In this document: positions 1-8,845 of the stretch, in pieces
Layout: every line of letters begins with the position of its first letter
How positions within the stretch are numbered: the stretch's first letter is position 1
Origin: an uncultured delta proteobacterium
GTDB lineage: Bacteria; Desulfobacterota; Desulfobulbia; Desulfobulbales; Desulfocapsaceae
Length of the DNA stretch: 64,000 nucleotides
Direction of reading: 5' to 3'
Assembly (NCBI GenBank): GCA_903901335.1
Contig: CAIUQR010000088.1
Coordinates: forward strand, 94,690-158,689
Notes under the pieces: generated by a model
Databases searched by the model: none
Seen by the model: only the letters and a program-made list of their open reading frames with translations
Told to the model about the DNA's origin: nothing
Made by a program: the position numbers and the translations under genes

Positions 1-133
1 CGACCAGGAAAAACAGTCCGACCCACCAGGGCCAGGACATCCACAGCACAAAACCGAATGACAGCCCTACAATAATCAGCAGTAATGATGCCACAAGAAT
101 ATACTTAAGTGCGGTCAGCAGGAATTTTTTCAT
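1..133 (-). CDS. tssM: TssM/IcmF N-terminus (partial, T6SS)
   Basis: This is the first 44 codons of a gene that runs off the left edge. The protein starts MKKFLLTALKYILV and continues as a hydrophobic segment with a Trp-rich WPWW turn followed by a second hydrophobic run. This fits the N-terminal transmembrane hairpin of TssM/IcmF, the large inner-membrane subunit of the type VI secretion membrane complex TssJLM. The start codon follows directly on the stop of tssL, as in standard tssJKLM order. The assignment rests on this position and the membrane hairpin, because the cytoplasmic and periplasmic domains lie outside the window. Confidence 0.8.
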   Translation of the reverse strand, partial: MKKFLLTALKYILVASLLLIIVGLSFGFVLWMSWPWWVGLFFLV

Positions 134-814
134 TTACGGTACCATACTGATAAAATTTTGGCCGACGTTGTCGAGAATGAAGTGGTAGATCAAAAAGAGA
201 AGACCATAGAGCAAAGCAGGCACCCCGACTCCTGCCAGAAGCTCAATCGGGAAACGCCTTCCGGTGGTCTTTTCGATGCGTTGCAGACTGTCTGCTTCCT
301 GATAGGCCCCGGAGAAGATACTGCTGTTGGCGAGTGTTGAGACATCGAGCTGGGAGCCTGCGATAAGCCGCAGATTGGATGTCTTCAGTTGCTCAAGGAG
401 GATGCCGTCGCCGGGATTACAGAATCTGCCGGAAAATCCCAGGGCCAGACACAGGTAATAGACCTCGCGGACTTCCGTCTGTCCCGCTTCCAGGGCATTC
501 AGTTTATCAAAGAACAATTCCCCTGCGTCGACGGTCTGATAGTACAGCCGCTGGAGCTGTTCTCCCTGCCAGCGATTTTTCGCCTGCCAGGGAGAATCGA
601 GGAGGGTCTCATCGATCCAGGCGAAGACGGCAAACTGAGCCAGATCGAAGTCTGTCGGCGAATAACGGTTGCGCTGAGGATGGTTTTGACACTTCGTTAT
701 GAGCTGGTCGATGTCCGCCTTGATTTGATTGAAATCCGGTTGCCCTGAGGCAACGATTTTTTTGAAATAGGCCAGATAGGCGATCAGTTCTATAAAACAA
801 TCGAGCAGGCGCAT
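134..814 (-). CDS. tssL: TssL/DotU, T6SS inner-membrane protein
   Basis: A 226-residue DotU/TssL protein. TssL joins TssM and the lipoprotein TssJ in the envelope complex of type VI secretion. Visible family traits are the N-terminal helical cytoplasmic domain with the FAVFAWIDETLLDSPW segment, LYYQTVDAGELFFDKLN, and one C-terminal transmembrane helix (about residues 198-218) followed by a short periplasmic tail. I chose the ATG at 814 because GGGAG lies upstream at the usual distance and the conserved region starts there; a longer open frame reaches 913 but overlaps tssK and has no family character. There is no peptidoglycan-binding extension, so this is the short TssL form. Confidence 0.93.
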   Translation of the reverse strand: MRLLDCFIELIAYLAYFKKIVASGQPDFNQIKADIDQLITKCQNHPQRNRYSPTDFDLAQFAVFAWIDETLLDSPWQAKNRWQGEQLQRLYYQTVDAGELFFDKLNALEAGQTEVREVYYLCLALGFSGRFCNPGDGILLEQLKTSNLRLIAGSQLDVSTLANSSIFSGAYQEADSLQRIEKTTGRRFPIELLAGVGVPALLYGLLFLIYHFILDNVGQNFISMVP

Positions 815-816
815 AA

Positions 817-2202
817 TTATGATCTCCCGACGACCATGAGTTCGACTTTGAGATCCTCCGGGGCCGCATCCCAGAAGACAGCCAGATTGTTGTTTCTCTG
901 GACCTGTTGCCACTGATCGCCGTGATGATCGATCTTCAGATAACTCGAGTTCGCCCGGCGCGGAAGCTCTTGTGGCGGTGTCTCAAGAGGGGTAAGTCCG
1001 ATTCCTGGAAGGGCCCGGGCTATCAGAAGAGGCAATGACTCCCGTGCCCCCATTTTTGCAATTGATATAAATGAAGAAACGTTCTGCTGCATATCCTGGT
1101 CCGTTGTGATAACCAGATAATAGCGGTTATTTCCCTGGAAGATCGTCGGCGAGAGTTCTGCCGCGTAGTAGGTCCCATCAAAGAGAAGCTGCAGGACATA
1201 TTCGGGCCCTGCGGTGATCTCCTCCAGCAGCTGGGTCAGTACGGACTGGGCAATCGAGAAACACGTCCATAATTTCCTGTGATTATAAGAGGGGACCTGG
1301 GTGGTGCCATCTGATTTTTCACCGAGCACATTGAAAGTTTCCGAAAAAGAGGAAAGTTCTCCGATAATCTGCCGGAGAATTCCATAGACGTTCCATGGAT
1401 GAACAGGCTCTGATTCCGTCATCTGGAAAAGAAGAGGTACGTACCGGTTCAATGAGCGCAAGGCCAAAAGAAAGACCATATCCCGGGCGCCGAATTCTGC
1501 GGTATGGATGCCGCGATCACGTTTATAGGATTCAAGCTGGCGCGAGCGGGAGGCAAGCTGATCCCGTATTTCGATAATGAGCCGCAGCAGAGGTGCTGAT
1601 GCTGAAATGGACAGGGAGGGTGGAAAATAGCGTTGTGAAAGACCTATGGTCTCGCCGGTGCGTTCAAGATAAGCCAGCGGAATAAGATCATATTCTCCCA
1701 GTTTATCTTCTTCGGATTCCCAGAATAATCTAAGGGCATAATACAGATGCTTTACCTGGGCCGGTGGCCCGTTCTGGTGCAGATCAACCGCATCCTCAGG
1801 TTCTGTTGAGGTAACAAACCTGGTTGATATGTCGCCGATAGTCTCCAGGCTGGAGAGAACCGTGACGTTTTCACCGGCAGGGTTCCATTTTCGCAGACCT
1901 ACAAACACCCCCAGAGGCTTCCCGCCTTCAACCCAGCTTTCACTGAAAGACCTGGCCTCAAGCAAGGCGTTTCCCGGAAAGGAAACATAGGTCTGTTCCG
2001 GAAAGAGAAATTCCCCCTTAAGGAGATTGACGGACTGGTTGCCAAGGGCGGCTTCCTGAATTATGAGGCCGGCCACACCCCAGAAATAGGGCTGCAGGCC
2101 GGTCTGAAACGGCTGCAGGAGTGACTGAACGTAGCGATCCTGCAGCTGGAAATGCTGAGGTTGCAGGAAAAGCCCCTGATGCCAGAAAAAAGGTCTTCTC
2201 AT
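817..2202 (-). CDS. tssK: TssK, T6SS baseplate subunit
   Basis: A 461-residue TssK, the trimeric baseplate protein that links the phage-like baseplate to the TssJLM membrane complex. The N-terminus MRRPFFWHQGLFLQPQHFQ is the typical TssK opening (WxxGxxLxPQHFQ), and the length is normal for the family (about 445-460). It sits between tssJ and tssL with 2-12 nt gaps, the usual tssJKL order. AGGAG lies 8 nt before the ATG. Nothing looks broken. Confidence 0.96.
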   Translation of the reverse strand: MRRPFFWHQGLFLQPQHFQLQDRYVQSLLQPFQTGLQPYFWGVAGLIIQEAALGNQSVNLLKGEFLFPEQTYVSFPGNALLEARSFSESWVEGGKPLGVFVGLRKWNPAGENVTVLSSLETIGDISTRFVTSTEPEDAVDLHQNGPPAQVKHLYYALRLFWESEEDKLGEYDLIPLAYLERTGETIGLSQRYFPPSLSISASAPLLRLIIEIRDQLASRSRQLESYKRDRGIHTAEFGARDMVFLLALRSLNRYVPLLFQMTESEPVHPWNVYGILRQIIGELSSFSETFNVLGEKSDGTTQVPSYNHRKLWTCFSIAQSVLTQLLEEITAGPEYVLQLLFDGTYYAAELSPTIFQGNNRYYLVITTDQDMQQNVSSFISIAKMGARESLPLLIARALPGIGLTPLETPPQELPRRANSSYLKIDHHGDQWQQVQRNNNLAVFWDAAPEDLKVELMVVGRS

Positions 2203-2214
2203 TGAAACGTACTC

Positions 2215-2733
2215 CTAATGGACTTCGGCCCCTACAATCTGTTGAGCCCCGAGGTTGATGTACAGGTTCATCGGCTCAACCCGTGCCTCTGAACTGCCGA
2301 CGGTGGACACGGGAATATCGAAAAGCTTGGTCATCTTCATTTTATCCAGTTTGAAATAGCCGGCTGCAATCCCGAGGGTCTTGGTCTTGTCCATGCGATC
2401 CATAACGAGCGTCATATCCTGGTTCGGTTGGATGATCAGCCGCTTGGTTGCGGTTACGGTGTCGTTAAAGGCCTCGCAGTCGAGGAGCTGGTAGATACCG
2501 TCTTCACTGGCGGAAAACTGTTCGAATATCGACTTGTCTTTGACTTGATAGACACAGACGAGAAGGGTATGCGGTTTTTTGTCTTTCATATTGAGCTGCG
2601 GATCGGATTTTATCCGTATCTTTATGGCGTCTTTGGCAAAACGGTAATCCGGCTCGGGGGGTGGCGAGCTTGCACATGAAGACAGCAGAAAAAGGGTTAG
2701 GCAGATGATACTGAGGGAAAAAGTCCGTTTCAA
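2215..2733 (-). CDS. tssJ: TssJ, T6SS outer-membrane lipoprotein
   Basis: A 172-residue lipoprotein of the TssJ/SciN family, which anchors the T6SS membrane complex to the outer membrane. It has a short signal peptide ending in the lipobox LLSSC, then the TssJ beta-sandwich with LLVCVYQVKD, FEQFSASEDGIYQLLDCE and a C-terminal EARVEPMNLYINLGAQQI segment. I place the start at a TTG (2733), because a perfect AGGAGG lies 7 nt before it and it gives a clean signal peptide. An ATG at 2781 would overlap the upstream gene and add a charged, non-signal extension. Confidence 0.9.
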   Translation of the reverse strand: MKRTFSLSIICLTLFLLSSCASSPPPEPDYRFAKDAIKIRIKSDPQLNMKDKKPHTLLVCVYQVKDKSIFEQFSASEDGIYQLLDCEAFNDTVTATKRLIIQPNQDMTLVMDRMDKTKTLGIAAGYFKLDKMKMTKLFDIPVSTVGSSEARVEPMNLYINLGAQQIVGAEVH

Positions 2734-2737
2734 AATA

Positions 2738-3475
2738 TTACCTCCTGGGTTGCTGGGATAGTGTTTGGCATTCTTTTTCAAATTCCTTTAAAAAATCTTC
2801 CATGGAATGACCTGAATCATGCCATAGTTTACAGTTTTCGAATACCTGTTTATATCGATCAAAGGAATGGGCCTTCCGCATGGCGCTCAACATGAAACCA
2901 CCGTTGTCTGCGCGGGCCAGTTGCTCAGGGTCAAGTTCCTGCAGGATCCTGTCGATCATTTTTCCTGCTGCCGACTTGAAGGCCTGATGGGACAAAAAAA
3001 ATGCTGATTTTATTTCCCCAAGATAGTGCTCGAGGGAGATTGATGGCCCTTCATTGTTGAGTGAAGAACCGATTACATGTCTGATCGTCTCATCCAGCTG
3101 GTCCTCCAGAAAAAGAGTCATGCGAATACTATGCACTAATTGATTGAGGCTGTCAAAGATTGTGTTGAATGACCGGGACAAACGCTCCATAGTCTCTGGT
3201 GATGACAGTTCAGCCGGAGAGAGTGTCTTCCCGAGAATCAGGGAACAAAAACGCAGCAGATATTCCTGCAGCAGTTTGTTTTCAGGGGTTACTTCAGGTT
3301 CCGGCAGGGGAGGAAATGCCTCTTCCAACAGAGATATAAACTGCTTTTTTGCTGTATAATCAAGACCGGCAAGCTGCCTGTTCAGGTAGTCCTCAATTGC
3401 GATCCTGGCCCCGGCGTTGTCCTGTTCATACATTTGCCTTACTTCAAGGGCAAGTTGTTCTATTATCGGCTTCAT
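2738..3475 (-). CDS. T6SS-associated helical protein resembling the C-terminal domain of TagH/FHA proteins
   Basis: A 245-residue, mostly alpha-helical soluble protein without signal peptide or membrane helix, encoded just upstream of tssJ. Segments such as LLQEYLLRFCSLILGKTL, HYLGEIKSAFFLSHQAFKSAAGKMIDRIL and a C-terminal helix ending FLKEFEKECQTL are reminiscent of the C-terminal region of type VI FHA (TagH/Fha) proteins, but no N-terminal FHA beta-sandwich is present. If so, the FHA part is missing or encoded separately. I see the position in the operon directly; the family assignment is from memory of the fold pattern and is tentative. No clear ribosome-binding site precedes the ATG. Confidence 0.55.
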   Translation of the reverse strand: MKPIIEQLALEVRQMYEQDNAGARIAIEDYLNRQLAGLDYTAKKQFISLLEEAFPPLPEPEVTPENKLLQEYLLRFCSLILGKTLSPAELSSPETMERLSRSFNTIFDSLNQLVHSIRMTLFLEDQLDETIRHVIGSSLNNEGPSISLEHYLGEIKSAFFLSHQAFKSAAGKMIDRILQELDPEQLARADNGGFMLSAMRKAHSFDRYKQVFENCKLWHDSGHSMEDFLKEFEKECQTLSQQPRR

Positions 3476-3502
3476 AGTTTCAAGGGGGGTTGAAAATGCG
3501 TG

Positions 3503-5056
3503 CTATGGTTTTTTTACAGGCCGCTGGATGATCGTTTCGGCAAGATCTCTGTCACTGGTTTTGCCATCCGGGAACGGAGCCTGTCCTCCATTTATCGTTT
3601 CTGAACCTGTATTCTCCGGTAAGGTGGACGGCTGCAGATGGCTAGGCTGCTGCCCCTGTGGAGATATGATAAGGGTCTCCTGCAGGTACTCTTCCGGATA
3701 ATTTTTTACGGGTCGATCGAAGGATTCTTTCCTCGAACTCCGATCTTCCGGCACCGTCTGTTGAAGCACCACTGTGGCGGCCGGATCGAATTGAGGTGAA
3801 ATCCTGCCTGTTGTATGGGGGCTGAAATCCGCCTCTTGAGGTATGACATCTCTTTTTCCACTCTCCATCGAGTGTGGAATGTCTTGTGAAATCGGTGTCG
3901 AACTGAGGATTACAGTTTCCATCCAATCGGCGGGTTCTGTCTCGTGAGAAGAGGGAATATTAATAGATCTACTGGTTTTGTTGTCGTGCCACGGTTGTTT
4001 TTTCTCTTCCTCCGTCTTCTCCCATTGCACGGAAATATCCGCAAGAATAGCATGAATGGCTGCATTCGCAGATGCAGATGCATTGGGGGTATCCGTTTCG
4101 GGCATTGGTCCGGAGGTTTCGAGTGTTGCTGGTTGCAGTAGGGATGCCGTTTCTGTTGGGTTTTTCTCGCAGTAAAGACAGTCCGCGGGTTGTGCCCTGC
4201 CGGACAGCAGCGCCTGGAAGTCTAAATGTATTCCCGAATCAGCCTTCAAGAGGAGCATATGGAATGGATAAAAAGAAAAGCTGCAGAGGGTATTGACGGC
4301 GAGGGGGTTGTTTCCATAGCAGACCTTGTAACTCGGGCAACTCCCGCAGGGAAGAAGTGCGTCAGGTGTGGCGGTTTTTGCTAACGTGGCCCAGTTTCGA
4401 ATGAGTTGTGGAATATCGCTTACGCAATCAGGGTCTTTTTCCGCTCGCCTGAATACATAGTAGTCGCCGGTTACGGTAGCAGAGCTGCATTCCGGACAGT
4501 ACAGAAAGCGCCGCACTGATGTGGAGTATCCTGCCAGGCCATGCAGAGCAAGAAGCGTGTCGTCGGTGCAGAGTTCAAGCTCTTTGCCGCAGCCAGGGCA
4601 TGGAGGGGGGAAAAAAATTTGTTTGGCGCGGCAATAAAAAAGTGAGTTAAACGGGAGGAGCTGGCCTTGTTTTCCAATCTGCTCAGCAAGAAGAAAGGGC
4701 AGTGATTTCAGCTGAGGAGCTGCAAAAAGAGACAGAATCCGCTGCCATCGCTGCTCGATTGACAGATTGGTAGAGTTGTCAAGGTCTTCGGGGTTGGGAT
4801 GATAACCGGACCTCTGGATCAGCATATGTAACGGCAGCATCTGTTCCGCCAGGTCGCCTACGATACCTGCCTTTCCAAGCAATGAAAATGGATCGGCGAT
4901 ATCCTTGAATTGAAATGGCTCCTGACATGGCTCAAAAGGGGACGATTCGTCCGCCGGCTCCAGGCCGATCATCAGATGAAATCTGCCGGGGCCAGACTGA
5001 AGATAGGGAAGCAGCGAAGGCGGTCTTATTCTGTCTATCATGCTTAAGATGCACAT
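3503..5056 (-). CDS. T6SS-linked Cys-rich protein with Thr-motif tail
   Basis: A 517-residue protein I do not recognise, first gene of the visible type VI operon. The N-terminal half (about 1-300) holds paired cysteines: C153/C156 with C163, C187/C190, C237/C240/C246 and C293/C296, suggesting zinc ribbons or an Fe-S cluster. From about residue 300 it becomes Pro/Ser/Thr-rich and probably disordered. In this tail a motif recurs four times: ETVIL (T381), ATVVL (T428), ETLII (T461) and ETIIQ (T508). Thr followed by hydrophobic residues, with Ile/Leu at +3 in the first three, is what FHA domains prefer once the Thr is phosphorylated, and T6SS loci often carry a Thr kinase and FHA protein. The function is inferred only from this. 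The start could also be the ATG at 5041; neither has a strong ribosome-binding site. Confidence 0.6.
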   Translation of the reverse strand: MCILSMIDRIRPPSLLPYLQSGPGRFHLMIGLEPADESSPFEPCQEPFQFKDIADPFSLLGKAGIVGDLAEQMLPLHMLIQRSGYHPNPEDLDNSTNLSIEQRWQRILSLFAAPQLKSLPFLLAEQIGKQGQLLPFNSLFYCRAKQIFFPPPCPGCGKELELCTDDTLLALHGLAGYSTSVRRFLYCPECSSATVTGDYYVFRRAEKDPDCVSDIPQLIRNWATLAKTATPDALLPCGSCPSYKVCYGNNPLAVNTLCSFSFYPFHMLLLKADSGIHLDFQALLSGRAQPADCLYCEKNPTETASLLQPATLETSGPMPETDTPNASASANAAIHAILADISVQWEKTEEEKKQPWHDNKTSRSINIPSSHETEPADWMETVILSSTPISQDIPHSMESGKRDVIPQEADFSPHTTGRISPQFDPAATVVLQQTVPEDRSSRKESFDRPVKNYPEEYLQETLIISPQGQQPSHLQPSTLPENTGSETINGGQAPFPDGKTSDRDLAETIIQRPVKKP

Positions 5057-5118
5057 TTTTAAGATTTAGTCTCTTAGAAAAAATATTTGCATGGTTTTTG
5101 CGAAGATTTTTTCGTGAA

Positions 5119-5174
5119 GGGACTTATACCCCTCAAGGGGGCACTGAAAAGAGTCCCGTTTGTCGGGGTAGGAA
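5119..5174. repeat. dispersed palindromic repeat R1, copy 1
   Basis: Nested inverted repeats fill the gap between the T6SS operon and the DHH gene: GGGACT (5119-5124) pairs with AGTCCC (5152-5157), and inside it CCCCT/AGGGG (5129-5140). The stretch from 5129 on (gcactgaaaa, then gtcccgttt and cggggta) is found again at 51261-51332 in a form with extra sequence in the middle. This is probably a REP-like element. Confidence 0.6.
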
Positions 5175-5177
5175 AAT

Positions 5178-6692
5178 ATGCCCGTATTAATCTCTGAGGG
5201 AGGTTGTTTTGTCAAGAAAAAAACGCTTCCAGATGGGGCCCGGCCGGCCTTCGGCCTGGAGAATTCTCCAATTTCACTTGAAGAGGACTTCCAATCCCAT
5301 TATGGTACTTTTAACGTATGTGTTTCCCTCGTCGAGAGAATAGACAATGAGAGCATCATCGATGGCACCTCCTCTTTTATTTCAGCTACCATGGATATTA
5401 TAACTACACATAAGAACACGGATTTTGATGCGCTCGCTTCGGTAATTGCCGGTACCCTTCTCTATCCGGGGGCAGTGGGGGTTATCCCCAAAGCGGTGAA
5501 CAAGAATGTTGAAAAGTTCCTGTCGACCCATAAAACGGCCTTCAATATTATCCTGCCCCAAGAGGTCGATCACGAGGCGGTAAAACGGCTCATCGTGGTC
5601 GATACCGATCAGTGGCGGCGCCTGGATCGTATGGAAAAATTGAGAAGCCGTACAGACCTGGAGATTATTGTCTGGGATCATCATCACAATGGTGGTGACA
5701 TTGCCGCAGACTGGACCTGCAAGGAATCGGTTGGGGCCACGGTCACCCTCCTGGTCAGGGAAATGAAAAGGCGGGAGATGACGCTCACTCCACTTGATTC
5801 CACTGTGCTCCTGATCGGGCTCTATGAGGATACCGGCCATCTGAGTTATCCGGGGACGCGGGCCGAGGATGCCGCTGCTGCGGCCTACCTGCTGGAAAAT
5901 GGGGCCGATCTGAACGTGGCCGGCTTTTTTTTGAATCCTCCCTATGAAGAAACTCAGAAGGACATCCTCTTCGGTATGATGAAATACACCGAAAAGATCG
6001 TACACAATAATTATACCATCGGCATCAATATCATACAACTGGAGAGGAAGGTGCCCATGCTGGCGGCCATTGTCAGTATGTACAGAACAATCATCAACGC
6101 CGATGCCGTCTTTGCGATCTTTATCAATGATGAAACCAGCTCCACCGTCATCGGGCGCAGCGGTGTCGACCGGATCGATGTCGGGGCCATCCTGCGCAAA
6201 TTTGGCGGCGGCGGTCATCCGGCAGCCGGCTCGGCTACCGTGAAGACCCAGGATTATCTGCCCGGAAAACTGAAAATTGAGATTATTAATCTGATAAAAC
6301 AGAGCAAAACCGGCGGTGCGATCGTGGCTGACCTGATGTCCTATCCTGTGACCATGGTGTCGCCGGATACTCCGATGCACGAGGTCCGTTCTCTTATGCA
6401 GGAACAGAAGATCCGGGGAATACTGATCGGCGAGGAAGAGAGGCTGGAAGGACTCCTGGTCCTCTGGGATTTAAAGAAGCTGAAGCAGGAAAAACAGTGG
6501 AACAGTCCGGTCAAGGCCTTCATGATCCGCGATGTCGAAACCGTCTCGCCAGGTATGCAACCGTCCGAGGCAGCAGAGATCATGGTGAAAAAAAATATCG
6601 GACACCTGCCGGTGGAGCATGACGGGAAGATCATCGGGATCCTGACCCGCACCGATATCCTCACCTATTTCTACGGGATGCTGCCGGACTGA
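5178..6692 (+). CDS. DHH-DHHA1 phosphoesterase with CBS pair
   Basis: A 504-residue protein with a DHH phosphoesterase domain: HKNTDFDALAS near residues 76-86, VVDTDQW, and the signature DHHH at 167-170. A DHHA1 part contains the GGGGHPAAGSA motif near residue 343. Two CBS repeats follow from about residue 378 to the end (DLMSYPVTMVSPDTPMHEVRSLM and FMIRDVETVSPGMQPSEAAEIM). The DHH-CBS order is that of the N-terminal part of large CCA/poly(A) polymerase-like proteins, but no nucleotidyltransferase domain follows. Substrates of such stand-alone proteins are usually oligonucleotides or dinucleotides; the specific one is unknown. The conserved domain begins at the ATG at 5391, which may be the true start; the ATG at 5178 has GGGGTAGGA just before it but adds 71 residues without family character. 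It ends base-to-base against the convergent rluA-type gene. Confidence 0.88.
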   Translation: MPVLISEGGCFVKKKTLPDGARPAFGLENSPISLEEDFQSHYGTFNVCVSLVERIDNESIIDGTSSFISATMDIITTHKNTDFDALASVIAGTLLYPGAVGVIPKAVNKNVEKFLSTHKTAFNIILPQEVDHEAVKRLIVVDTDQWRRLDRMEKLRSRTDLEIIVWDHHHNGGDIAADWTCKESVGATVTLLVREMKRREMTLTPLDSTVLLIGLYEDTGHLSYPGTRAEDAAAAAYLLENGADLNVAGFFLNPPYEETQKDILFGMMKYTEKIVHNNYTIGINIIQLERKVPMLAAIVSMYRTIINADAVFAIFINDETSSTVIGRSGVDRIDVGAILRKFGGGGHPAAGSATVKTQDYLPGKLKIEIINLIKQSKTGGAIVADLMSYPVTMVSPDTPMHEVRSLMQEQKIRGILIGEEERLEGLLVLWDLKKLKQEKQWNSPVKAFMIRDVETVSPGMQPSEAAEIMVKKNIGHLPVEHDGKIIGILTRTDILTYFYGMLPD

Positions 6693-7418
6693 TTAATAAT
6701 TCCATTCCCAACCCCCGAGCAGTGAACGGAAATGCCCCGGCGGATTCGTCTGGAACATCAGTTCCCTGCCGTTGATGGGGTGGTTGAAAGAGATGGAGAG
6801 GGCATGGAGGGCCAGATATTTCTGGGCATCGTTCTCTTTGCCGTATCGTTTATCTCCGACAATCGGGTGGCCGATCCCGGCCAGATGCACTCGGATCTGG
6901 TGCTTTCGGCCGGTCAGCAGGGTAAGTTTCAGCAGGGAGAAATTTGTGATCTCCTTCAGGACCGTATATGCCGTTTGCGCCAGTCTTCCTTTCTTCGGAT
7001 CAGAGGTGGTGTAGACGTTGTGGGCCTTATTTTCCACCAGGTAGGTGGTAATGGTGTCAGCCTGTTTCGCGCAGTGGCCGTGGACGATTGCGAGATACTT
7101 TTTCTCCGTTTCCTGCCATCGGCTCTGCAGGGTGAGTTTGGCCTTCTCGTTTTTTGCAAAGACCAGGATTCCTGAGGTCTCTTTGTCCAGCCTGTGGACG
7201 ATGAAGATACGCTTGGTTGACTTGGCTGCGCCTTTGCGGACGTAATTGGTCAGGGCGAAAAACGCAGTCCGGATCTTCTCCGTATCCGTGCCCATGGTCA
7301 GGAGTCCCGATGGTTTATTGATCACCAGGATGTCGTTGTCTTCGTGCAGAATCTCCATGCCCTTTGGCAGAAATTTGGTGTTTCCCCAGGGACCATTAGT
7401 TGCAGCTGTGTCTTTCAT
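6693..7418 (-). CDS. RluA-family pseudouridine synthase
   Basis: A 241-residue pseudouridine synthase of the RluA/RluC/RluD family, which isomerises uridine in rRNA or tRNA. The catalytic motif is IVHRLDKETSGILVFAKN, with the nucleophilic Asp in HRLD. Also visible are LVINKPSGLLT at the N-terminus and LLTGRKHQIRVHLAGIGHPIVGD, the second conserved block. No S4 domain is present, so the target specificity (RluA, TruC or other) cannot be decided. The start at 7418 is supported by AAAGGTGAGAG about 8 nt upstream; a longer frame to 7541 lacks both ribosome-binding site and family character. Confidence 0.92.
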   Translation of the reverse strand: MKDTAATNGPWGNTKFLPKGMEILHEDNDILVINKPSGLLTMGTDTEKIRTAFFALTNYVRKGAAKSTKRIFIVHRLDKETSGILVFAKNEKAKLTLQSRWQETEKKYLAIVHGHCAKQADTITTYLVENKAHNVYTTSDPKKGRLAQTAYTVLKEITNFSLLKLTLLTGRKHQIRVHLAGIGHPIVGDKRYGKENDAQKYLALHALSISFNHPINGRELMFQTNPPGHFRSLLGGWEWNY

Positions 7419-7639
7419 CAATCGGCTCTCACCTTTCAGGTTGATTTTTGAGGAGGATAATAAACCTTTTTCCGGGAAAAGTGTTGTTTTTCCAGAGGCG
7501 GACCATGCTTTTGGGCAGGTATGCAGGACAACATGTTCCAATTTTTAAAGAAATATTCATTTTGAACTCTTTGGACAAATGGTGTATTGTCTGCCGATGG
7601 CGTCCTGCTTTGTTATTTTTATACCAATATCTTAATGTT

Positions 7640-8845
7640 ATGACAATTGTCTATTTTTCGGACCAGTACTGGCCCTCTATCAGTGGAGTCTCCGTATCGG
7701 TCGATGCCTTTAAGAAACAGTTATGCCTTTTTGGGTGTCGGGTCATACTGTTTGTGCCCGATTATCCTGGTGCCGAGCAATACGATCAAAATGTACAGGC
7801 CAAAGATGTTTACCGGTTTAAATCTCACAGCATAGCATTCAACGACGAAAATAGATTGGTCTGCAGGTCTGAAAAAAAGAAGATATTTGCCCTGCTCGAC
7901 ACCCTTCAACCGAAGATCATTCATGTCCATACCGAGTTTGCCCTGGGTAAGATAGGTACCAGCTATGCCAAGAAACGAAAAATCAAACTGGTAATGACCG
8001 CACATACAAACTGGGAAGACATTGTCGATCACTATATTCCCCTCATACCTGCCGGTATTGCTCATTTGTGCTGCCGTCTTTATATGCGGTTCATATACAG
8101 CAAGGCGGATATACTGGTCGTTCCAACCTCACTCATGGAGCTCCTGTTGGGGCTCTATTTTGTAAAAAGCCCCATCGTGGTTATTCCAACCGGGATTGAT
8201 GCGTGTATTTTTAAGGGCGAAACACAACACATTCTCCAGCCTTTTGACGAATCTTTTCCAATGCTCAAGGGGAAAAGATTATTATTTTTTGCCGGGCGAC
8301 TGGGCAAGGAAAAAAATATCTCTTTTCTGATTGATGTCTTCGCAAGTTTTTTTTCTCATTACAAAAACTTAATGTTGGTCATCAGCGGGGATGGTCCTGC
8401 CAAAAGGGATCTGGAAGAATATGCCAGGAGTGCGGGAGTTGCAGATTCGATCCTTTTTACAGGCTATATTGAAAGAAAAAAGCTACAACAATTTTACAGC
8501 CGGGCGGAGGTTTTTGTTTTTGCATCAAAGGTTGAAAGCCAGGGGATGGTAGTACTTGAAGCCATGGCCTGCGGTACACCAGTAGTTGCAATTGGTAAGA
8601 TGGGCACCCGTGAAGTGATGGGCGGTGATTCGGGCGGTTTCATGGTTGATGATGATCAACATGAGTTCGCGGAAAAAGTACAGTTGCTGTTGAACAGCCC
8701 TGAAATACGGAGGGTAAAAGCTGAAGGAGCCCGCCGGCATGCCGAGTTATGGACAATGGAGGTCCAGGCAAAAAAAATGCTGAAACTGTACAGGAAGCTG
8801 CTCGAAACAGAGGTTGCGCCGTATTTATTGGAGTTCCCGCAATAG
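7640..8845 (+). CDS. GT4-family glycosyltransferase
   Basis: A 401-residue GT-B glycosyltransferase of family 4. The N-terminus YFSDQYWPSISGVSVSV with the glycine-containing acceptor loop and the E-x7-E motif ESQGMVVLEAMACGTPVVA (near residue 299) define the family. Members with this opening include diacylglycerol glucosyl- and mannosyltransferases that make membrane glycolipids, which agrees with a cytoplasmic-membrane-associated role, but the sugar and acceptor cannot be read from sequence. The ATG at 7640 starts the conserved domain; an open frame extends back to 7448 without family character. There is no clear ribosome-binding site. The 3' end overlaps the convergent deacetylase-like gene by 21 nt, so the two may be a functional pair for a cell-surface polymer or lipid. 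Confidence 0.88.
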   Translation: MTIVYFSDQYWPSISGVSVSVDAFKKQLCLFGCRVILFVPDYPGAEQYDQNVQAKDVYRFKSHSIAFNDENRLVCRSEKKKIFALLDTLQPKIIHVHTEFALGKIGTSYAKKRKIKLVMTAHTNWEDIVDHYIPLIPAGIAHLCCRLYMRFIYSKADILVVPTSLMELLLGLYFVKSPIVVIPTGIDACIFKGETQHILQPFDESFPMLKGKRLLFFAGRLGKEKNISFLIDVFASFFSHYKNLMLVISGDGPAKRDLEEYARSAGVADSILFTGYIERKKLQQFYSRAEVFVFASKVESQGMVVLEAMACGTPVVAIGKMGTREVMGGDSGGFMVDDDQHEFAEKVQLLLNSPEIRRVKAEGARRHAELWTMEVQAKKMLKLYRKLLETEVAPYLLEFPQ

